Notes: generated by a model from the sequence alone, not told the origin. A stretch of DNA of 64,000 nucleotides from CAJBLF01 sp964504915 (GCA_964504915.1 CAZDFH010000004.1:1-64000), one strand, 5' to 3'; counted from the stretch's first letter, positions 42,369 to 54,185 are shown. Made by a program: numbers and translations.

Positions 42369-43772
42369 TTATTTATTAAAATATTTTCTTAGTAGGAAAT
42401 CAATATCTCCAGCCGAATAGACGACTACGACTTCTCATTTTTTTGCTTCATTAATCTTCGCTATAATTTCTTTCTCACTATCGATATATGCTCATCAGCA
42501 AGCTTGTGCAAAGGTATCTCATAACTGTTTCAGATTCTTTATATTTTTCAAAGCGGGGATCTTTTTCACCAGTTCTCCTAGATTTTCTCTCGCTGCGTAG
42601 ATGTCGTAGATGACGACTTCGTCGTATCCTTTCATGCTTGCGATGAAATCTTTCCATCAGTAGACGACTCTATTTATCTGATGAGGTTGGAAAATGCAGA
42701 TAAGTTTCTGTTTGGGGAATTGTTCTTTCAAAGTCTGAAGCCCAATCGTGATGGACGATGCCATGTGACCGTAGTCAGTAAAGATTTTTGCTCAGTTTGT
42801 GTTTTTACCAAGTAGCTCCATTCTCCTTCGAAGTCCATGGAACGATAGAAGTTTGGAACAATAGAACGATTGAGGCTTCTTTCCTATTTTTCTTAATAAA
42901 GCCAAAACTAATGAGCCGTTGATATCGTTATGCTTTCACCAAACGTGTTTAAAAGGGATTTTTTTGATATTAACCTCTTTGATGGAGCCCTGAGTGTATA
43001 GTGTAGAGTGTAGAATGTTGGGAACTTTTGGGATGAATATTTGCTTCTTTATCTTGTTCGCAAATTGCTGAAATGCTGAAGTATAGTCGGCGAAATCCTT
43101 ATAATAATCGGTATGATCGAGCTCCATATTCGTAATGACGGCATAATCCAAATCCAAGTGCAAGAAGTGTCTTTTGTATTCACATGCCTCTACGAAGAAA
43201 TAATATTTCTTGATGAGTTGGTATGCATCGTGTTGGAGTTCGTGAGATCTCTTTTGATTGAGCATAAAGTCAAAAATCGTTTTGATCTTTGTCTTATATT
43301 TCGGGTTGATGTAATAACTGTTGTTGTCCAAATCTGGTACGAGCGCTCACAGAATTCCCAAACCAAAATCTGGCAGAACCTTTTTGGCGGTCGCAATCGC
43401 TAGGGCAGTGGTACTACTTTTCCCGTTCGTCCCTGCTATCCCGACAGAGATAAAATTTTTGGAAATTTCTCATAAGAATTCGAAGTAATTTAAGATGATC
43501 ATCGGTTGTTTCTTCGCTTTCATTACTGCTCTGGCTTCAGCGATTTCAGGGCTCTCTGATGCTGATGCTGAATATATGATAATATCTCATCGCAACACTT
43601 TATATTTTCCATGACCGATAATGGTCTTGATTCACTTAGCTTCCAGTTTCTGAGTTAGCTGACTTTCTACAGCATCAATAGCGACAATATTGGTATATCA
43701 TAAATCATGGAGCATTCATGCTACTCCAGACATTCATGTTCATCAAGCTCAGACTAAAACAATGTTTCTCAT
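42369..43772 (-). CDS. murC: UDP-N-acetylmuramate-alanine ligase (MurC-type Mur ligase)
   Basis: The 467-aa product starts MRNIVLVGAGGTGMSGVAGM; in the nucleotide motif five of the Gly codons are UGA. ATP-binding P-loop: VGIAGTNGKSSTTALA. The central motif is TNMELDHTDYY and the C-terminal domain has FTDYGHMASSITIGLQTL (family: DDYGHHPTEI). The product joins the first amino acid of the peptidoglycan stem. At 42991-43018 GTGTAGAGTGTAG units are translated in frame as NILHSTLYTQGS. Confidence 0.85.
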
Positions 43773-43910
43773 TATTTCAAATTAATTAAAGAGTTAACGG
43801 GTTTGCGGGTTAACGAGTTGTGAGTAAGTGTAGCGAAGATGGTGAGGAAAACAAGAAAAAAATTACAAGCACATGTCCTGTAATTTTTTCCATCTGAATC
43901 AGACGAATAG

Positions 43911-44243
43911 TTAGTCGCATGTTTTTTCAATCCAACCACACCAAAGACTGTTCCCTTCGTTGATAGTTAATGTCACCTTCAACTTTTGGTTATTGGCTTC
44001 CAAGGTATATATCATGGAACCTTTAATGGCGAAAATTAGTGGTTCTTTGCAAAGAGTGTATGTCTTTGCTCCGATAGTGATAGTATTGCCATCCGGCGTG
44101 TTGATTAACTTATCACAGAGCTCTTGCTCTGTAATCTTAGTACTTTCACCACATGCGAGGGTGGTGAGTTTTTCTGCAGTTGGCTTTTGTTTGCATGCAT
44201 AACATATCGCTACTATGCAAACCAGAATGAGAATTTTTTTCAT
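43911..44243 (-). CDS. Putative small lipoprotein
   Basis: The 110-aa product has a lipoprotein signal (MKKILILVCIVAICYACKQK, lipobox C-Y-A-C). The mature domain is strand-rich with four further Cys (TLACGEST, ELCDKL, TLCKEPL, EKTCD). There are no UGA codons. No family recognised. Confidence 0.65.
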   Translation of the reverse strand: MKKILILVCIVAICYACKQKPTAEKLTTLACGESTKITEQELCDKLINTPDGNTITIGAKTYTLCKEPLIFAIKGSMIYTLEANNQKLKVTLTINEGNSLWCGWIEKTCD

Positions 44244-44401
44244 AATTGCTGGTGTTTTAATATTAGGTTTGACGTTTTATTAACTGTAGTTATGATAATT
44301 ATTTGCTCTTTATATTCAATGGGATAGAAAATAATAAATTTCATTGATTTTCGTTCTTATTTAGGTAAATATGTTCTCGTCAATAGACATTTTTTTGTTA
44401 T

Positions 44402-44485
44402 GCCCAGATGATGGAATTGGTAGACATGCTAGACTCAAAATCTGGTGTCCGTAAGGACGTGGGGGTTCAAGTCCCCCTCTGGGTA
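44402..44485 (+). tRNA. tRNA-Leu(CAA)
   Basis: The acceptor GCCCAGA pairs with TCTGGGT; discriminator A. The anticodon arm is CTAGA-CTCAAAA-TCTGG, giving CAA. The variable arm is GTCCGTAAGGAC and the T arm GGGGG-TTCAAGT-CCCCC. No CCA is encoded. Confidence 0.92.
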
Positions 44486-44627
44486 GATATACTAAGATCT
44501 GATGCAATTCAGATTTTTTTATTTTTGGTGAAATTTGTAATAATCAATTGATTTTATGCGAAAATTACTTACATACAATTTGATGGATATATGTTCATCC
44601 CTCTTTTATACAATAATTGCTAGAACC

Positions 44628-45038
44628 ATGGATTTGAATAAGGTGATGATCATTGGTAGAGCGACAAACAACTTACAGGTTAAAACTATCGAAAGTAGTG
44701 GTACTCCTGTAGTAAATTTCACGGTTGCTACCAATAGGAAGTTCAAGAACAAGGAAGGTAATGTGTTGGAAGATGCAGAGTATCACAGATGCGTCGCTTA
44801 TGGCAAGGGCGCTGAAGTATTGACGAAGTATCTCACCAAAGGAAAAAGAATCTACATCGAAGGTAGACTCAGGACAAGAAAACGACAAGACAGCGAAGGT
44901 GCTGACAAGTTTTCTACTGAGATTATTGTAGACAATTTCATCTTCTTGGATCCTAAGAATCATGATGGAGAAGAAGATCATCTCGTAGCTGATGGCCCAG
45001 TAATCGATGTGCCAGATGATGAGGATGTTCCTTTCTAG
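44628..45038 (+). CDS. ssb: Single-stranded DNA-binding protein
   Basis: The 136-aa product is an OB-fold SSB: MDLNKVMIIGRATNNLQVKT, PVVNFTVATNRKFKNKEG, EYHRCVAYGKGAEVLTKYL and KRIYIEGRLRTRKRQD. The C-terminal acidic tip DDEDVPF matches the SSB partner-binding tail. An upstream in-frame start at 44556 would add 24 residues with no family match, so the inner ATG is preferred. There are no UGA codons. Confidence 0.96.
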   Translation: MDLNKVMIIGRATNNLQVKTIESSGTPVVNFTVATNRKFKNKEGNVLEDAEYHRCVAYGKGAEVLTKYLTKGKRIYIEGRLRTRKRQDSEGADKFSTEIIVDNFIFLDPKNHDGEEDHLVADGPVIDVPDDEDVPF

Positions 45039-45139
45039 TACTTAGTATCTAGTAGTGAGTATTGAGTAGTAAGTAAAAAAACTGATAGTATAAGTTTATA
45101 TATTTTGTAATGATTTTATTTGGTTAGTTGTGTGTGATT

Positions 45140-45727
45140 ATGGTATGGAGAAAGAGATTTCATCATTTGTTCTTTGATTTGTTTGATATGATTTCATTCC
45201 TTGTTTTTGTGTGAGGGATAGTTTTGTTCGTGAGATTTTTCGTCGCTAATCCATATACCGTGGTAGGGGCAAGTATGGCTCCCACGTTTGCGGAGAATGA
45301 TTTTATCGTAGTAGATAAGGTAACTCCTAGATTTGGTAATTTACAGAGAGGTGATGTCATCGTATTCGTTCCTCCTGGCAAGAGTATCCCCTATATCAAG
45401 AGAGTCATTTGATTGCCATGAGAGACAGTTAAAATACAGAGTAATGGAGTAATGATTTGTTCAAATCATGATGAGAAAAATTGTACCACGCTCGATGAAT
45501 CTAAATATCTTTCTGCTGATGTGGATACTGTCGGTAGATGTGGAATAGATAAATTTGTCGTAGATACTGGTTGATATTTTGTCATGGGCGATAATAGATG
45601 ATTTTCTACAGATTCTCGTTGTTGTTTTGGTTTGGATTGCTATCAGGGAGCAAGTTTTGAGGTGCCATTTAATAATATTATAGGCAAGGTCTATATCAGG
45701 TTTTATCCTAATTTCTCGACGTTCTAA
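45140..45727 (+). CDS. lepB: Signal peptidase I
   Basis: The 195-aa product has one N-terminal membrane segment, catalytic Ser45 in VGASMAPTF, catalytic Lys in YIKRVIGLPGETV and the box GYFVMGDNRGFSTDSR. It removes signal peptides from Sec substrates such as those in this window. Gly codons in IGLPGE and DNRG are UGA. Cysteines near the active-site boxes (MICSNHDEKNC, DSRCCFGLDC) are unusual for the family and could form disulfides. Confidence 0.95.
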
Positions 45728-45757
45728 CGGATGTATTTTATCTTTTACCGCTAAGTT

Positions 45758-46330
45758 ATGAGGATATTTACCAATTTTGATACTAAGCTTAGAAGAAAAA
45801 AATATGAAGAATATCAAAGAGAATATGGGCCCGACAATGTCCTCTGCATTACGAGAAGTAGGCTGTATCGATGGCTGAAGGTGTTTATCCCAACTTTTGT
45901 TGTTGCGCTAGTATCATTGCTCTTGTTACTGTTGTCGTATAATCGATTTGGTTCATCACCATTTGTCTATATTTTGATAGCAGTCATTCTTATGGATATT
46001 GTCTTTGCATTTCCTATCCTTGGTAAGCTGATTGATTATATTTCTGACTTTATTATTATCGTGCCCAATTGTATGATCATGTATGATCAAGGTGGTATCT
46101 TTAGGAGAAATGTCATTACTATAAATTCTCAGAGCATCAAAACTATTTCGATTAGAAAAACATGACTACTCTATAGCATATTTAATAATTGAGATATTGT
46201 TATCCTGACAGAGTGAGATATCCAATATGGAGAAGTCACTTTGCGTCGAGTCCCTAAGCCAGAAAAAAGAAGAAATCAGATGTCGAGAATTATCGGTATT
46301 GATTTGGAAGCTAATCAGAATCCACATTAA
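45758..46330 (+). CDS. Membrane protein with PH-like domain
   Basis: The 190-aa product has a basic N-terminus (NFDTKLRRKKYEEYQREYG), two membrane segments at about 45-100, then a PH-like domain (MIMYDQGGIFRRNVITINSQ, IFNNGDIVILTEGD, GEVTLRRVPKP). It is similar in layout to the gene at 38415-39041. It lies 30 bases after lepB and is probably co-transcribed. Confidence 0.6.
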
Positions 46331-46441
46331 AATAATTTACAAATTACCACATTATTCCGAATTACCAAAACAATGTACAAATGTTCAAATTTATAAGTTA
46401 TCAAAACAATCTACAAATTTTATACTGTAATGTTCTAGCTA

Positions 46442-46795
46442 ATGAATTGAGAAAAAGATGTGCCAAGTATTCCATACGACATTTACGAATCACCACAAGA
46501 GTTGGTGATCATTCTCCCATTGGGATGAGTAGATAAATCAAGTCTTAAACTTGCAATCAAGGACTATAGATTAGTGATTACTTGAAAAAGAAATAAACCC
46601 AAGGTCAAAGATAATTTTATCCCTCTAAGGGAAGATTGTTATCGAGGGGAAATTAGTCAGGTCATCGATTTACCTCCACAGGTGTATTTTGATAAGATTC
46701 ATAGCAAATTGACACCAGAAAATATTTTGCACATTATCGTGCCAAAGGCACTGATACCAGAAAAAATATCGCTGGAAGTGGAATATGATAAATAA
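46442..46795 (+). CDS. Small heat-shock protein (Hsp20-like)
   Basis: The 117-aa product has an alpha-crystallin-type domain: YDIYESPQELVIILPLGGVD, LKLAIKDYRLVITGKR, REDCYRGEISQVIDLPP and ENILHIIVPKAL (family: L-x-I-x-x-P). It prevents aggregation of unfolded proteins. Three UGA codons read as Gly. The family's long N- and C-terminal arms are short here. Confidence 0.72.
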
Positions 46796-46848
46796 TCCGC
46801 CGAAGGCGGAGTGTATAGTTTATAGTGTAGAGTGTATAGTTTAAGAGG

Positions 46849-46868
46849 GGCGAGTATTCGCCTTTTTT
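46849..46868 (+). terminator. Rho-independent terminator after the Hsp20 gene
   Basis: The stem GGCGA-GTAT-TCGCC is followed by six T. Just upstream is a CCGCCgaaGGCGG palindrome and AGTGTAGAGTG units. Confidence 0.7.
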
Positions 46869-46869
46869 C

Positions 46870-47670
46870 TTATATATCAGTCATGGTATACGAATCTTTG
46901 AAAGATGGTTTTAATGGTAATTTTTTTCTGATTTCTTCAATTCTTTCTTTTTTGACTTCACCTATATGATATATGGTCTCATACGTTGTAGATACATCAG
47001 TTCCGATTGGATCGGAGAGCATCCATGATCCTGTATATTCGAAATAAGGATCTTTCCCAGAACGATCTACCGTCGCACAATATACTTGATTCTCTGCTGC
47101 TCTTACTTGTGTGTATGCTTTTAGCATTTCAAATTTATTTTCCCCTTTGGTCCAATTGGATGGAATAAATATAATTTCTGCACCAGCGTCGGCTAATGTC
47201 TGAAACAAAATCGGGAAGCGGATATCGAAGCATAGCGCCATGCCACATTTCCATCCATCTAAGTCAAACAGCTGCAATCATTCTCCCTTGGAATATAAAT
47301 TTTTTTCCTCTGACTCTGAATATAAATGGTTTTTTCTATATTTCCCGATTAATTCACCACTTTTGTTTACTGCAAATGCTGTATTGTAGGGTTTGCCGTT
47401 TGCATTTTTTTCTAAGAACCCTGAAATGATATTAACAGTATATTTCGCTGCTAATCTTTGAGTTTCTCTTACGCAATATCCTTCGGTATTTTCACTCTCT
47501 TCATCTGCTGTTTCATCGAGTACGTATCCGACACATCCCAGCTCAGGAAAGACGATGGTATCTATATCGGCATCTCTATCTTTGATTTTTTGGATGTGTT
47601 CTTCCATAGAAGATAGATTTTTCTCTTTATTTTTCCGTGCGATATCTAGATTTACAAGACATATTTTCAT
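46870..47670 (-). CDS. Nit2-like carbon-nitrogen hydrolase
   Basis: The 266-aa product has the nitrilase-superfamily Glu-Lys-Cys triad: Glu43 in TIVFPELG, Lys in GKYRKNHLY and Cys in GMALCFDIRFP. IFIPSNWTKGENKFEMLKAY and RAAENQVYCATVDR match the omega-amidase/Nit2 branch. One UGA (SKGEGLQLFD) would split the gene in standard code. Confidence 0.9.
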
Positions 47671-47777
47671 GGTATTTGATAAAGAAAAGTAAAATATTTT
47701 CTAACTACATATTCTGAGATATTCATCTATTCCTTCTTAGCTCTTGCGAATAGATATCAGCTATTAAATCATGTGTC

Positions 47778-48380
47778 TTAATCTATATCTATAATCATAT
47801 CAAGGGAATCTTTGTCATCTTGATTAACAAATGATCCAAGTGGTTTAAATCCTTTTTTCTTATAGAATGAAATTGCTCTTTCATTATCAGAGAAAACGCC
47901 TCCCCATAAGATCATCCTTTGCTTACCAATTGTTTTAGCAATCTTGATGAGATAGGGGAATATGATAGAACCAAGTCCTTGATTCTGATATTCATCTGAT
48001 ATACATGGTCCAATTCTACAATCAATTTCTGCGTCTAATTGAATGTTATATTTCTTAAATCTTATTTCATCATTTTCTGGAATATCTAAACTGTACTCAA
48101 AAATTCCTATACATGTATTTGTAGATTCTTTAATAAGAAGAAAACGCAATTTGTCATAGCGGCTTATCGCATCAGAAAACTCTTGAGCTATACGTTCATC
48201 ATAACTATTCAGTATATAGTTTTTGCGACTTTCTTTTGATAAGTTTTTAAGAAAATTTGTAAGTATCTTGATGTCAGTATGTTCTAATGGGCGTAGTACA
48301 ATATCTTCAGTATTTTCCAAGGGGATCCTATAAGAAAGCATACCTGGGTCTTTCTCAATATCTACTAAGCTCAATCCCAT
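47778..48380 (-). CDS. GNAT-family acetyltransferase
   Basis: The 200-aa product has the GNAT acetyl-CoA motif QNQGLGSIIFPYLIKIAKTI, preceded by DCRIGPCISDEYQ and followed by NERAISFYKKKGFKPLGSFV. No UGA codon occurs in 200 codons, which is unlike most neighbours. Substrate unknown. Confidence 0.85.
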   Translation of the reverse strand: MGLSLVDIEKDPGMLSYRIPLENTEDIVLRPLEHTDIKILTNFLKNLSKESRKNYILNSYDERIAQEFSDAISRYDKLRFLLIKESTNTCIGIFEYSLDIPENDEIRFKKYNIQLDAEIDCRIGPCISDEYQNQGLGSIIFPYLIKIAKTIGKQRMILWGGVFSDNERAISFYKKKGFKPLGSFVNQDDKDSLDMIIDID

Positions 48381-48421
48381 CTTGAACTATAATTATGATT
48401 AAAATATGACACACAAAACGC

Positions 48422-49720
48422 CTATTCCTTTTTTATTCCAGCATACAGCCACCCACTCATCACTCCTCGCAAGACAAAGAAAATATAATTGACCATACTA
48501 TCTTCGAAGACGTGAAGAAATAATCACATAATGAGTAAAGCAAGCCGACCAATGGTCAAAGCCATTCGGAGTTGATAGATCAGAGTTTGTTTATTTGTGA
48601 AGAATCTCTTGATCTTGATGGAGATATTTTGTATTTGTCGGATCATCAACGCTCGGAGGATGAACCCAATCGTTCCGATATCTAACATGAGTTGAATGAA
48701 ATAATTTTCTGGCAGGATGGTCCCGTTGTGGTGAATTGCTGGTCACGATGTGCCTAGACCATAGCCGCTTGGGCTTTGTAAGACGTATTGGAGACTGCCA
48801 AATTTGGCTTGGATATGACCAAGCGTAGACGCTCATTTCAATGCGCTCAGTCAGAGGATTCAGAGAATTGCGATAACGACCAATCATCGTGCAATTTTTT
48901 TATGTTTTTTGATTCGTTGGATATTGAGCAGTGCGAGAGCAATAATTCATCCGATAGCTGCCGTTCTAGAAAGTGTGAGTACAATCGCAGCGATTCGCAG
49001 TGCGATGATGATGCTATTTCGTATTGCCGTCTTATTGCTCATCCGGAGCTTAATTCATTGTCGTTTCGTTTTACATAAGACAATAATCGCTGGCAAGAAT
49101 GCGATGAGGAAATAGCCATAATTATTTGGTCAGGAGAAGATTCATGATCGTCTAGCTGTACCTTGATATCAGGTGAGATAGTAGATCGGTGGCTTAGCTC
49201 CAAAGACGAAATCTTGGAATGGTCAGTATCAAATTTTTAGAAACGAATCTGGAATGATAAATTTTGCTATCTGCCATACAAATCAAACTATTAGTGTAGT
49301 AACTAAAAAATATTTAACAAACTTCAAAAATTTTTCCATATTTCAACCTTTCAACGTTTCAACTTTATTCCAGATGTGTCCGATGAAAGTAGCCGACAAG
49401 AAGATAGGAAGGTAGAGGAATCCGTATTTGATCCCGATAAGTATGTCAGAAATATTTTTTCCTTTGAGATACGATACGCCTACAGAGAAGACCACCAAGA
49501 TGATGAGACAGATCCGAGGTCGTTTTCGTTTCTTGATATATTCTTTGAGTTCTTTGGCATAAAAAATAATCACACAGAGGATAAACAGCGCTCGTATTCC
49601 ATCTCTCAGGATGGCTGGCAATTCTGGGTGCGCTCAGCCGAAAATACCGTATTGAACGGTCGTAATGATAACATGATACAGTACGATAACTATGAGAAAT
49701 ATCTTTATAAAGTTTTTCAT
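48422..49720 (-). CDS. O-antigen ligase / polymerase (Wzy-like) membrane protein
   Basis: The 432-aa product has about ten membrane segments. The Wzy_C-type loop is seen as LTLSRTAAIGGIIALALL and PSGYGLGTSG ... PENYFIQLMLDIGTIGFI. These enzymes join or polymerise surface polysaccharide repeat units outside the membrane. It opens a polysaccharide locus. A TGAAACGTTGAAAGGTTG microsatellite is translated near residue 120. Many UGA codons encode Gly. Confidence 0.8.
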
Positions 49721-49859
49721 GTATATCTTTGTAAAATAAACCACGAATTAAGAATTAAGAATGAAGAATTTTTGTAGTTTTTTTATACTTGTTCGTGGAA
49801 GAAAAACAATGGAAAAAACACCAGCGATGAAGCTGATGTTTCTCATTATTCTTGTGTGC

Positions 49860-50816
49860 TTATTTATCAGATATCTTGTATACCTTGTCTTTTACGATGA
49901 TAATAGTTCTATTATTTTCTAGTATCGCTTCTGTTTCGAAATCCTTTGTGAGGTGATGGTCTTTTGATTTATCCTCGTGTACTGACATAACTAGAGAGCC
50001 CTTTATTTCGGCTGTACGATAATCCTTTTGAATCCCACGCACATGACCCTTCGCTTCTGCGTTTAAGGACTCGCACTTATAATAATATACATTTCCATCA
50101 TTAAATCTTTGTATGATAGTAATGTACAACCTCTGTTCGTGTCGCTCTTCCCGATTTTTGTATATATCATGTGCTGAGACTATTGTCGGCGCTAGGTCGT
50201 CTGTTACTTTCTTTTCTATTCTGTTTGTTAACTCATCTATAAACATGGGCATTAGCTCAAATGGTTCGCTGGCGGTATGGATGATTCAGGATAATTGTTC
50301 TTCATTCAGGTCTGCTATATTATTTTTCACTCTTAAATCTGCGTCCAAATCTGTCGATGCTTGCTCTACTATCGGCTTTGCTGAGCCCAATTCTTGTTTG
50401 TCCGATAACTTTGGTTTTGGTGTAGCGTAGATATTGTATTGGATGTTGTAATCTGCTATTTTTCCACTACCACCACGAATTTCTGTTGGTACGGCCACGA
50501 TAGAATATCATAAGCTATCTGCCATCTTGATAGCTGTATCGAGGTCTTCTCGATGGACTGTTGTCTTAAGCTCACCGAAATCTTGTGGGGTTTCTCCTTG
50601 AAGAAGACTAACCTGTCCATCAGGCTTACCATTCTCATCCGTATCAGGAATAACGACAAAGTTACTGATGCTTTTTATATTGAGATCGAGATTGAGATGT
50701 GCTATGACACGATGAGTGTGAGCCATTTCTGCACCTACAACGATATTCTTTGTGTAGTTGTCGAGCAGTGATTCGAAATCTTGAGCACCCTCATTTTCTT
50801 TGATTTCTGTAGTCAT
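49860..50816 (-). CDS. Hypothetical protein (318 aa)
   Basis: The soluble product (TTEIKENEGAQDFESLLDNY at the start) has VVVGAEMAHTHRVIAHLNLD-like and TAVHREDLDTAIKMADSLGY-like segments. Two UGA codons read as Gly. It is acidic and has no membrane segment or domain I recognise. It sits between the ligase and glycosyltransferase genes but need not belong to that pathway. Confidence 0.55.
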
Positions 50817-51004
50817 GACGATCTAGATACATAATAAAATACTTATTTATATATCTATATTTAATTACTGTCTTTTGTCAAGTCTTTCTGCGCGTATAGA
50901 TGGATATAGGCTGATAGGGAAAAACAAGTTGAAAGAGTATAGACAAAAGATAAAAGATGAAAGACGAAAGACACGAAATATATTTTATTCGTTATTTTCA
51001 ATGT

Positions 51005-51925
51005 ATGAAGCTTAGTATTGTTATCCCCACGAGGTGAGATTGGAATATGCAGAATATGATTATGTGTCTTAGTGCTCAGTCGTTTAAAGATTTTGAGGTG
51101 ATTTTTGTGGTAGATAAAAATCTGAAAGAGGAAGGGGAGTTTCGTAGTAGTGATCCAAGAATTACGTTTATGACTAATTTAAATTCTGATTTTCGCTCCA
51201 AGCGTGATGTGAATGATCCGAGAATATGAGGTAATGCCAGTGAGTTGAGAAATTATGGTATCACATCGGCTAAAGGAGAGTTTATTCTCCTCATGGATGA
51301 TGATGAATGGTTTGAAGATGACTATCTGCATAATTATCTTTTGCTGTGGGAAAAATACAGAAAAATAGTCTGACAGGATTTCGTCTTGTGCCCTACATTG
51401 ATGTATAGAAAGACTGGTCACGTGCAGAATTATTGATTTTCTCATTTTGATTATTGTATGAGTAGACCAGTGGCGGCAGACATGGGTAATCATGAGTGGA
51501 TTGATGTCCAGATGTATTCATGAAATTCGTTACTAGCTCCCACATATATCTTCCAAGATCATCTCTTTGATGAGAGATTGGATTTTGTCACTGAGGATCT
51601 GGATTTTACGCGTGGCATTAGCTATGCTGGCATCCCTATTCTTGTATTGCGTGATCTCAAGATCTATCATATGGAGAGAGACAAGAACGCATTGGAACAA
51701 GCTCGAGTCTGGAATGAATATTCTGCGTATAGGAAGGCAAAACATAGGATACTCTTTGTGAAAAAATATTGATCATTCTCCAATAAGCTTATGTTTTTCC
51801 TTTTGTGATTGCGATGACAACCTTTGCGATTGGCGCTCAAAGTATTACTCTATGGGAAAGGTTCTCCTAGGCGAAAAATCATTAAGGCCCTCCGGAAAGG
51901 CTCTCGAGATGGGCTCTCTGCATAG
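51005..51925 (+). CDS. Family 2 glycosyltransferase
   Basis: The 306-aa GT-A fold enzyme starts MKLSIVIPTRGDWNMQNMIM. The motif ILLMDDDEWFEDDYL carries the DxD metal site; EDLDFTRGISYAG is the acceptor region. The C-terminal 50 residues are basic and may bind the membrane. UGA reads as Gly from residue 11. It overlaps no gene but starts the plus-strand part of the polysaccharide locus, 23 bases before the flippase. Confidence 0.88.
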
Positions 51926-51948
51926 CATTTTTATTCCTTTTTTCGACT

Positions 51949-53250
51949 ATGTTGTTTCGTCGTATCAAAGCATGATTACTCCACAATACTAGTCCCAAGC
52001 AGACTATTATCAAAAATAGTTTCCGATTGTTGGTCTCTGAAATAGTGAGCAAGGTGTGCACCTTCTTAGTTACCTTATGGATTGCTCGTTATCTGGGAGT
52101 CGAAAGCTATGGTATGAGCAACTTTGCTATGACTTTTGCTGGGTTTTTTGTCTTAGCAGTAGATTTTGGTCTTGTCAATTTGACTTTTAGAGAACTGAGT
52201 AAACGTATCGCGGATAGAGATTCGTTCTTCGCTAATGCCATGGTGATTAAGATCTTGCTTTCGCTAGTGGCATTACTTGTAGCATTTGTAGTCACCAAAT
52301 TTATCGGTAAACCAAGTATCTATGCTACACTTATTATGATCTATCTTCTCTATGCGATACTCAATAATATCTGTGAATATGCTAGAGTCTATTTTCGTCC
52401 CTATGAACGTATGCAGCATGAGGCGATACTCAAAATGATCAATGCTGTCGTATTTTTCCTCAGTGCTATAACCTTCATTCTTGCCTTCTGAACCTTACAA
52501 TCGGTATTCCTCGGTTTCCTCGTAGCTGGCATTATCAATGTCATTATCTCTTTCGGGTATGTAGTGGTGAAATTACCTATACAGACATTTCCACTCAATA
52601 TTCAGTTTATGAAAAAAATTCTCCGTATGGCTTTGCCTTTTTTCTTGTCGGGAATTTTTATTTTCTTCTATACGGATATCAATATTGTGATGCTCTGATT
52701 TTTTAGAGACGCCAAGGAGGTGTGACTGTTTTCTGTGGCGTATAGCGTGATATTTTATGTGTATATGATCCTCAATATTTTTTCTGTTTCTTTTTTCAAA
52801 AAATTAGTAGATGGGACTACCTCTATTACTAGGTTTAAATATTTCCTGTCCAAATATCTGCGTGTCAATCTAGCCGTATCTGCACTAGTTGTCTTGTGAG
52901 CATTTCTTGTCGGATGATGGGTGATTATCTTGGTCTATGGGCAGGCATATTATGGCACTATCCTGATGTTTAAATTGCTCTCTTTCCGAGTGGTGATCAA
53001 ATCGGTGAGTTATGTGTACGGTACCTGACTGACTACGTTTTCCAAAGAATATACCAGACTGTGAACACAGATTGTAGCTGCTATCGTGAATGTCTTGTTA
53101 AATCTTATTCTGATCCCTTCGTATGGTTATGTGGGATGTATTATTTCTCTCTTACTTACTGAGCTCTCTCTTTTGTTGATGTACAAAATATACCTTAATA
53201 AATATATGGCTATCGCACATAAGGAGCAGACTACTTTCCCTTCTTCATAA
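51949..53250 (+). CDS. Wzx-like polysaccharide flippase
   Basis: The 433-aa product has about 12-14 membrane segments and the family start NSFRLLVSEIVSKVCTFLVT, ARYLGVESYGMSNFAMTFAG, then GLVNLTFRELSKR. This is the MATE-like polysaccharide transporter family that flips lipid-linked sugars across the membrane. Its 3' end overlaps the convergent glycosyltransferase gene by 20 bases. UGA encodes Gly in many membrane segments. Confidence 0.9.
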
Positions 53251-54169
53251 TTTTTCTGATCTGATATCCTTGATAGATTCATTTTCGAAATCCTATAGTG
53301 GTCCCTATAATTTTTGCCATACTAAATCTGAGGTCAAACCAAAAACCTCCTATACTTCTTTTGTAGAGTCCTATGCCCAGCACTGCTCATAGTATAATCA
53401 GTATGCCGTATCGTCACCCTATACCTATGCAGAGGAGTAGTAAAATACAACATATACTGAATACTATCGACTGTCTTATAGTATAACTTTGGATGGTATG
53501 GTGGATCACGAATACCTCGGCATCACCTTGCGTGTAATTTCTAAACATCTTGTAAAATGATTGATAATCCTTCCCCATATGCCACTGTACAATCGCTTTG
53601 GCACAGTAAAAAATTTTGTATCCTGCTTGTTCTATCTTGTAATTGAAATAGGTATCTTCTCCTCGTTTGGTTAAGTACTCGGGATATCATCCTACTTCTT
53701 TTCGTACTTGTTTGTAAAATGAAATATTTCTTGATGATACAAAATGAAAGTCGGGATCTGGTGATACAAAGCGATGCTTGGCATTATGCTGGAATGTATT
53801 GTGGGCAATGAGTCCAGATTTTCCTCCTACTACTTTCTCATCTGTTGTCTCATATACGTGCATAATTTCTGCACATCGATGCTGATCTACTTGGCATCAA
53901 GCATCAGTACATAAGATAATATCGTGATGTGCTTTTTGCACAGCAAAATTCCTCGCTTCAGCAATATTGGATGGATGTCTGTAAACGATTATTTTTTTTT
54001 CGTCAGCTTGCTCTTGGAGATATTCATAGGTACCATCTGTTGATCCACCGTCAATGACAATAATCTCGTCAGGGGCTCTGGTCTGCTGATAGAGCGAGGT
54101 CATAAATTCTTGTATCCCTTCTTTCTCGTTGAAGACGGGTATGATGACCGAGCATTGCAAGTGTTCCAT
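53231..54169 (-). CDS. Family 2 glycosyltransferase with C-terminal membrane part
   Basis: The 312-aa product starts MEHLQCSVIIPVFNEKEGIQ and has IIVIDGGSTDGTYEYLQE, NIAEARNFAV and ILCTDAGCQVD (DxD equivalent), then KRGEDTYFNYKIEQAGYKI. The last part has two or three membrane segments. The start is the ATG at 54169; a longer frame exists but the family begins here. Its stop lies inside the flippase gene. Confidence 0.87.
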
Positions 54170-54185
54170 GCATGGATAAAAATAA

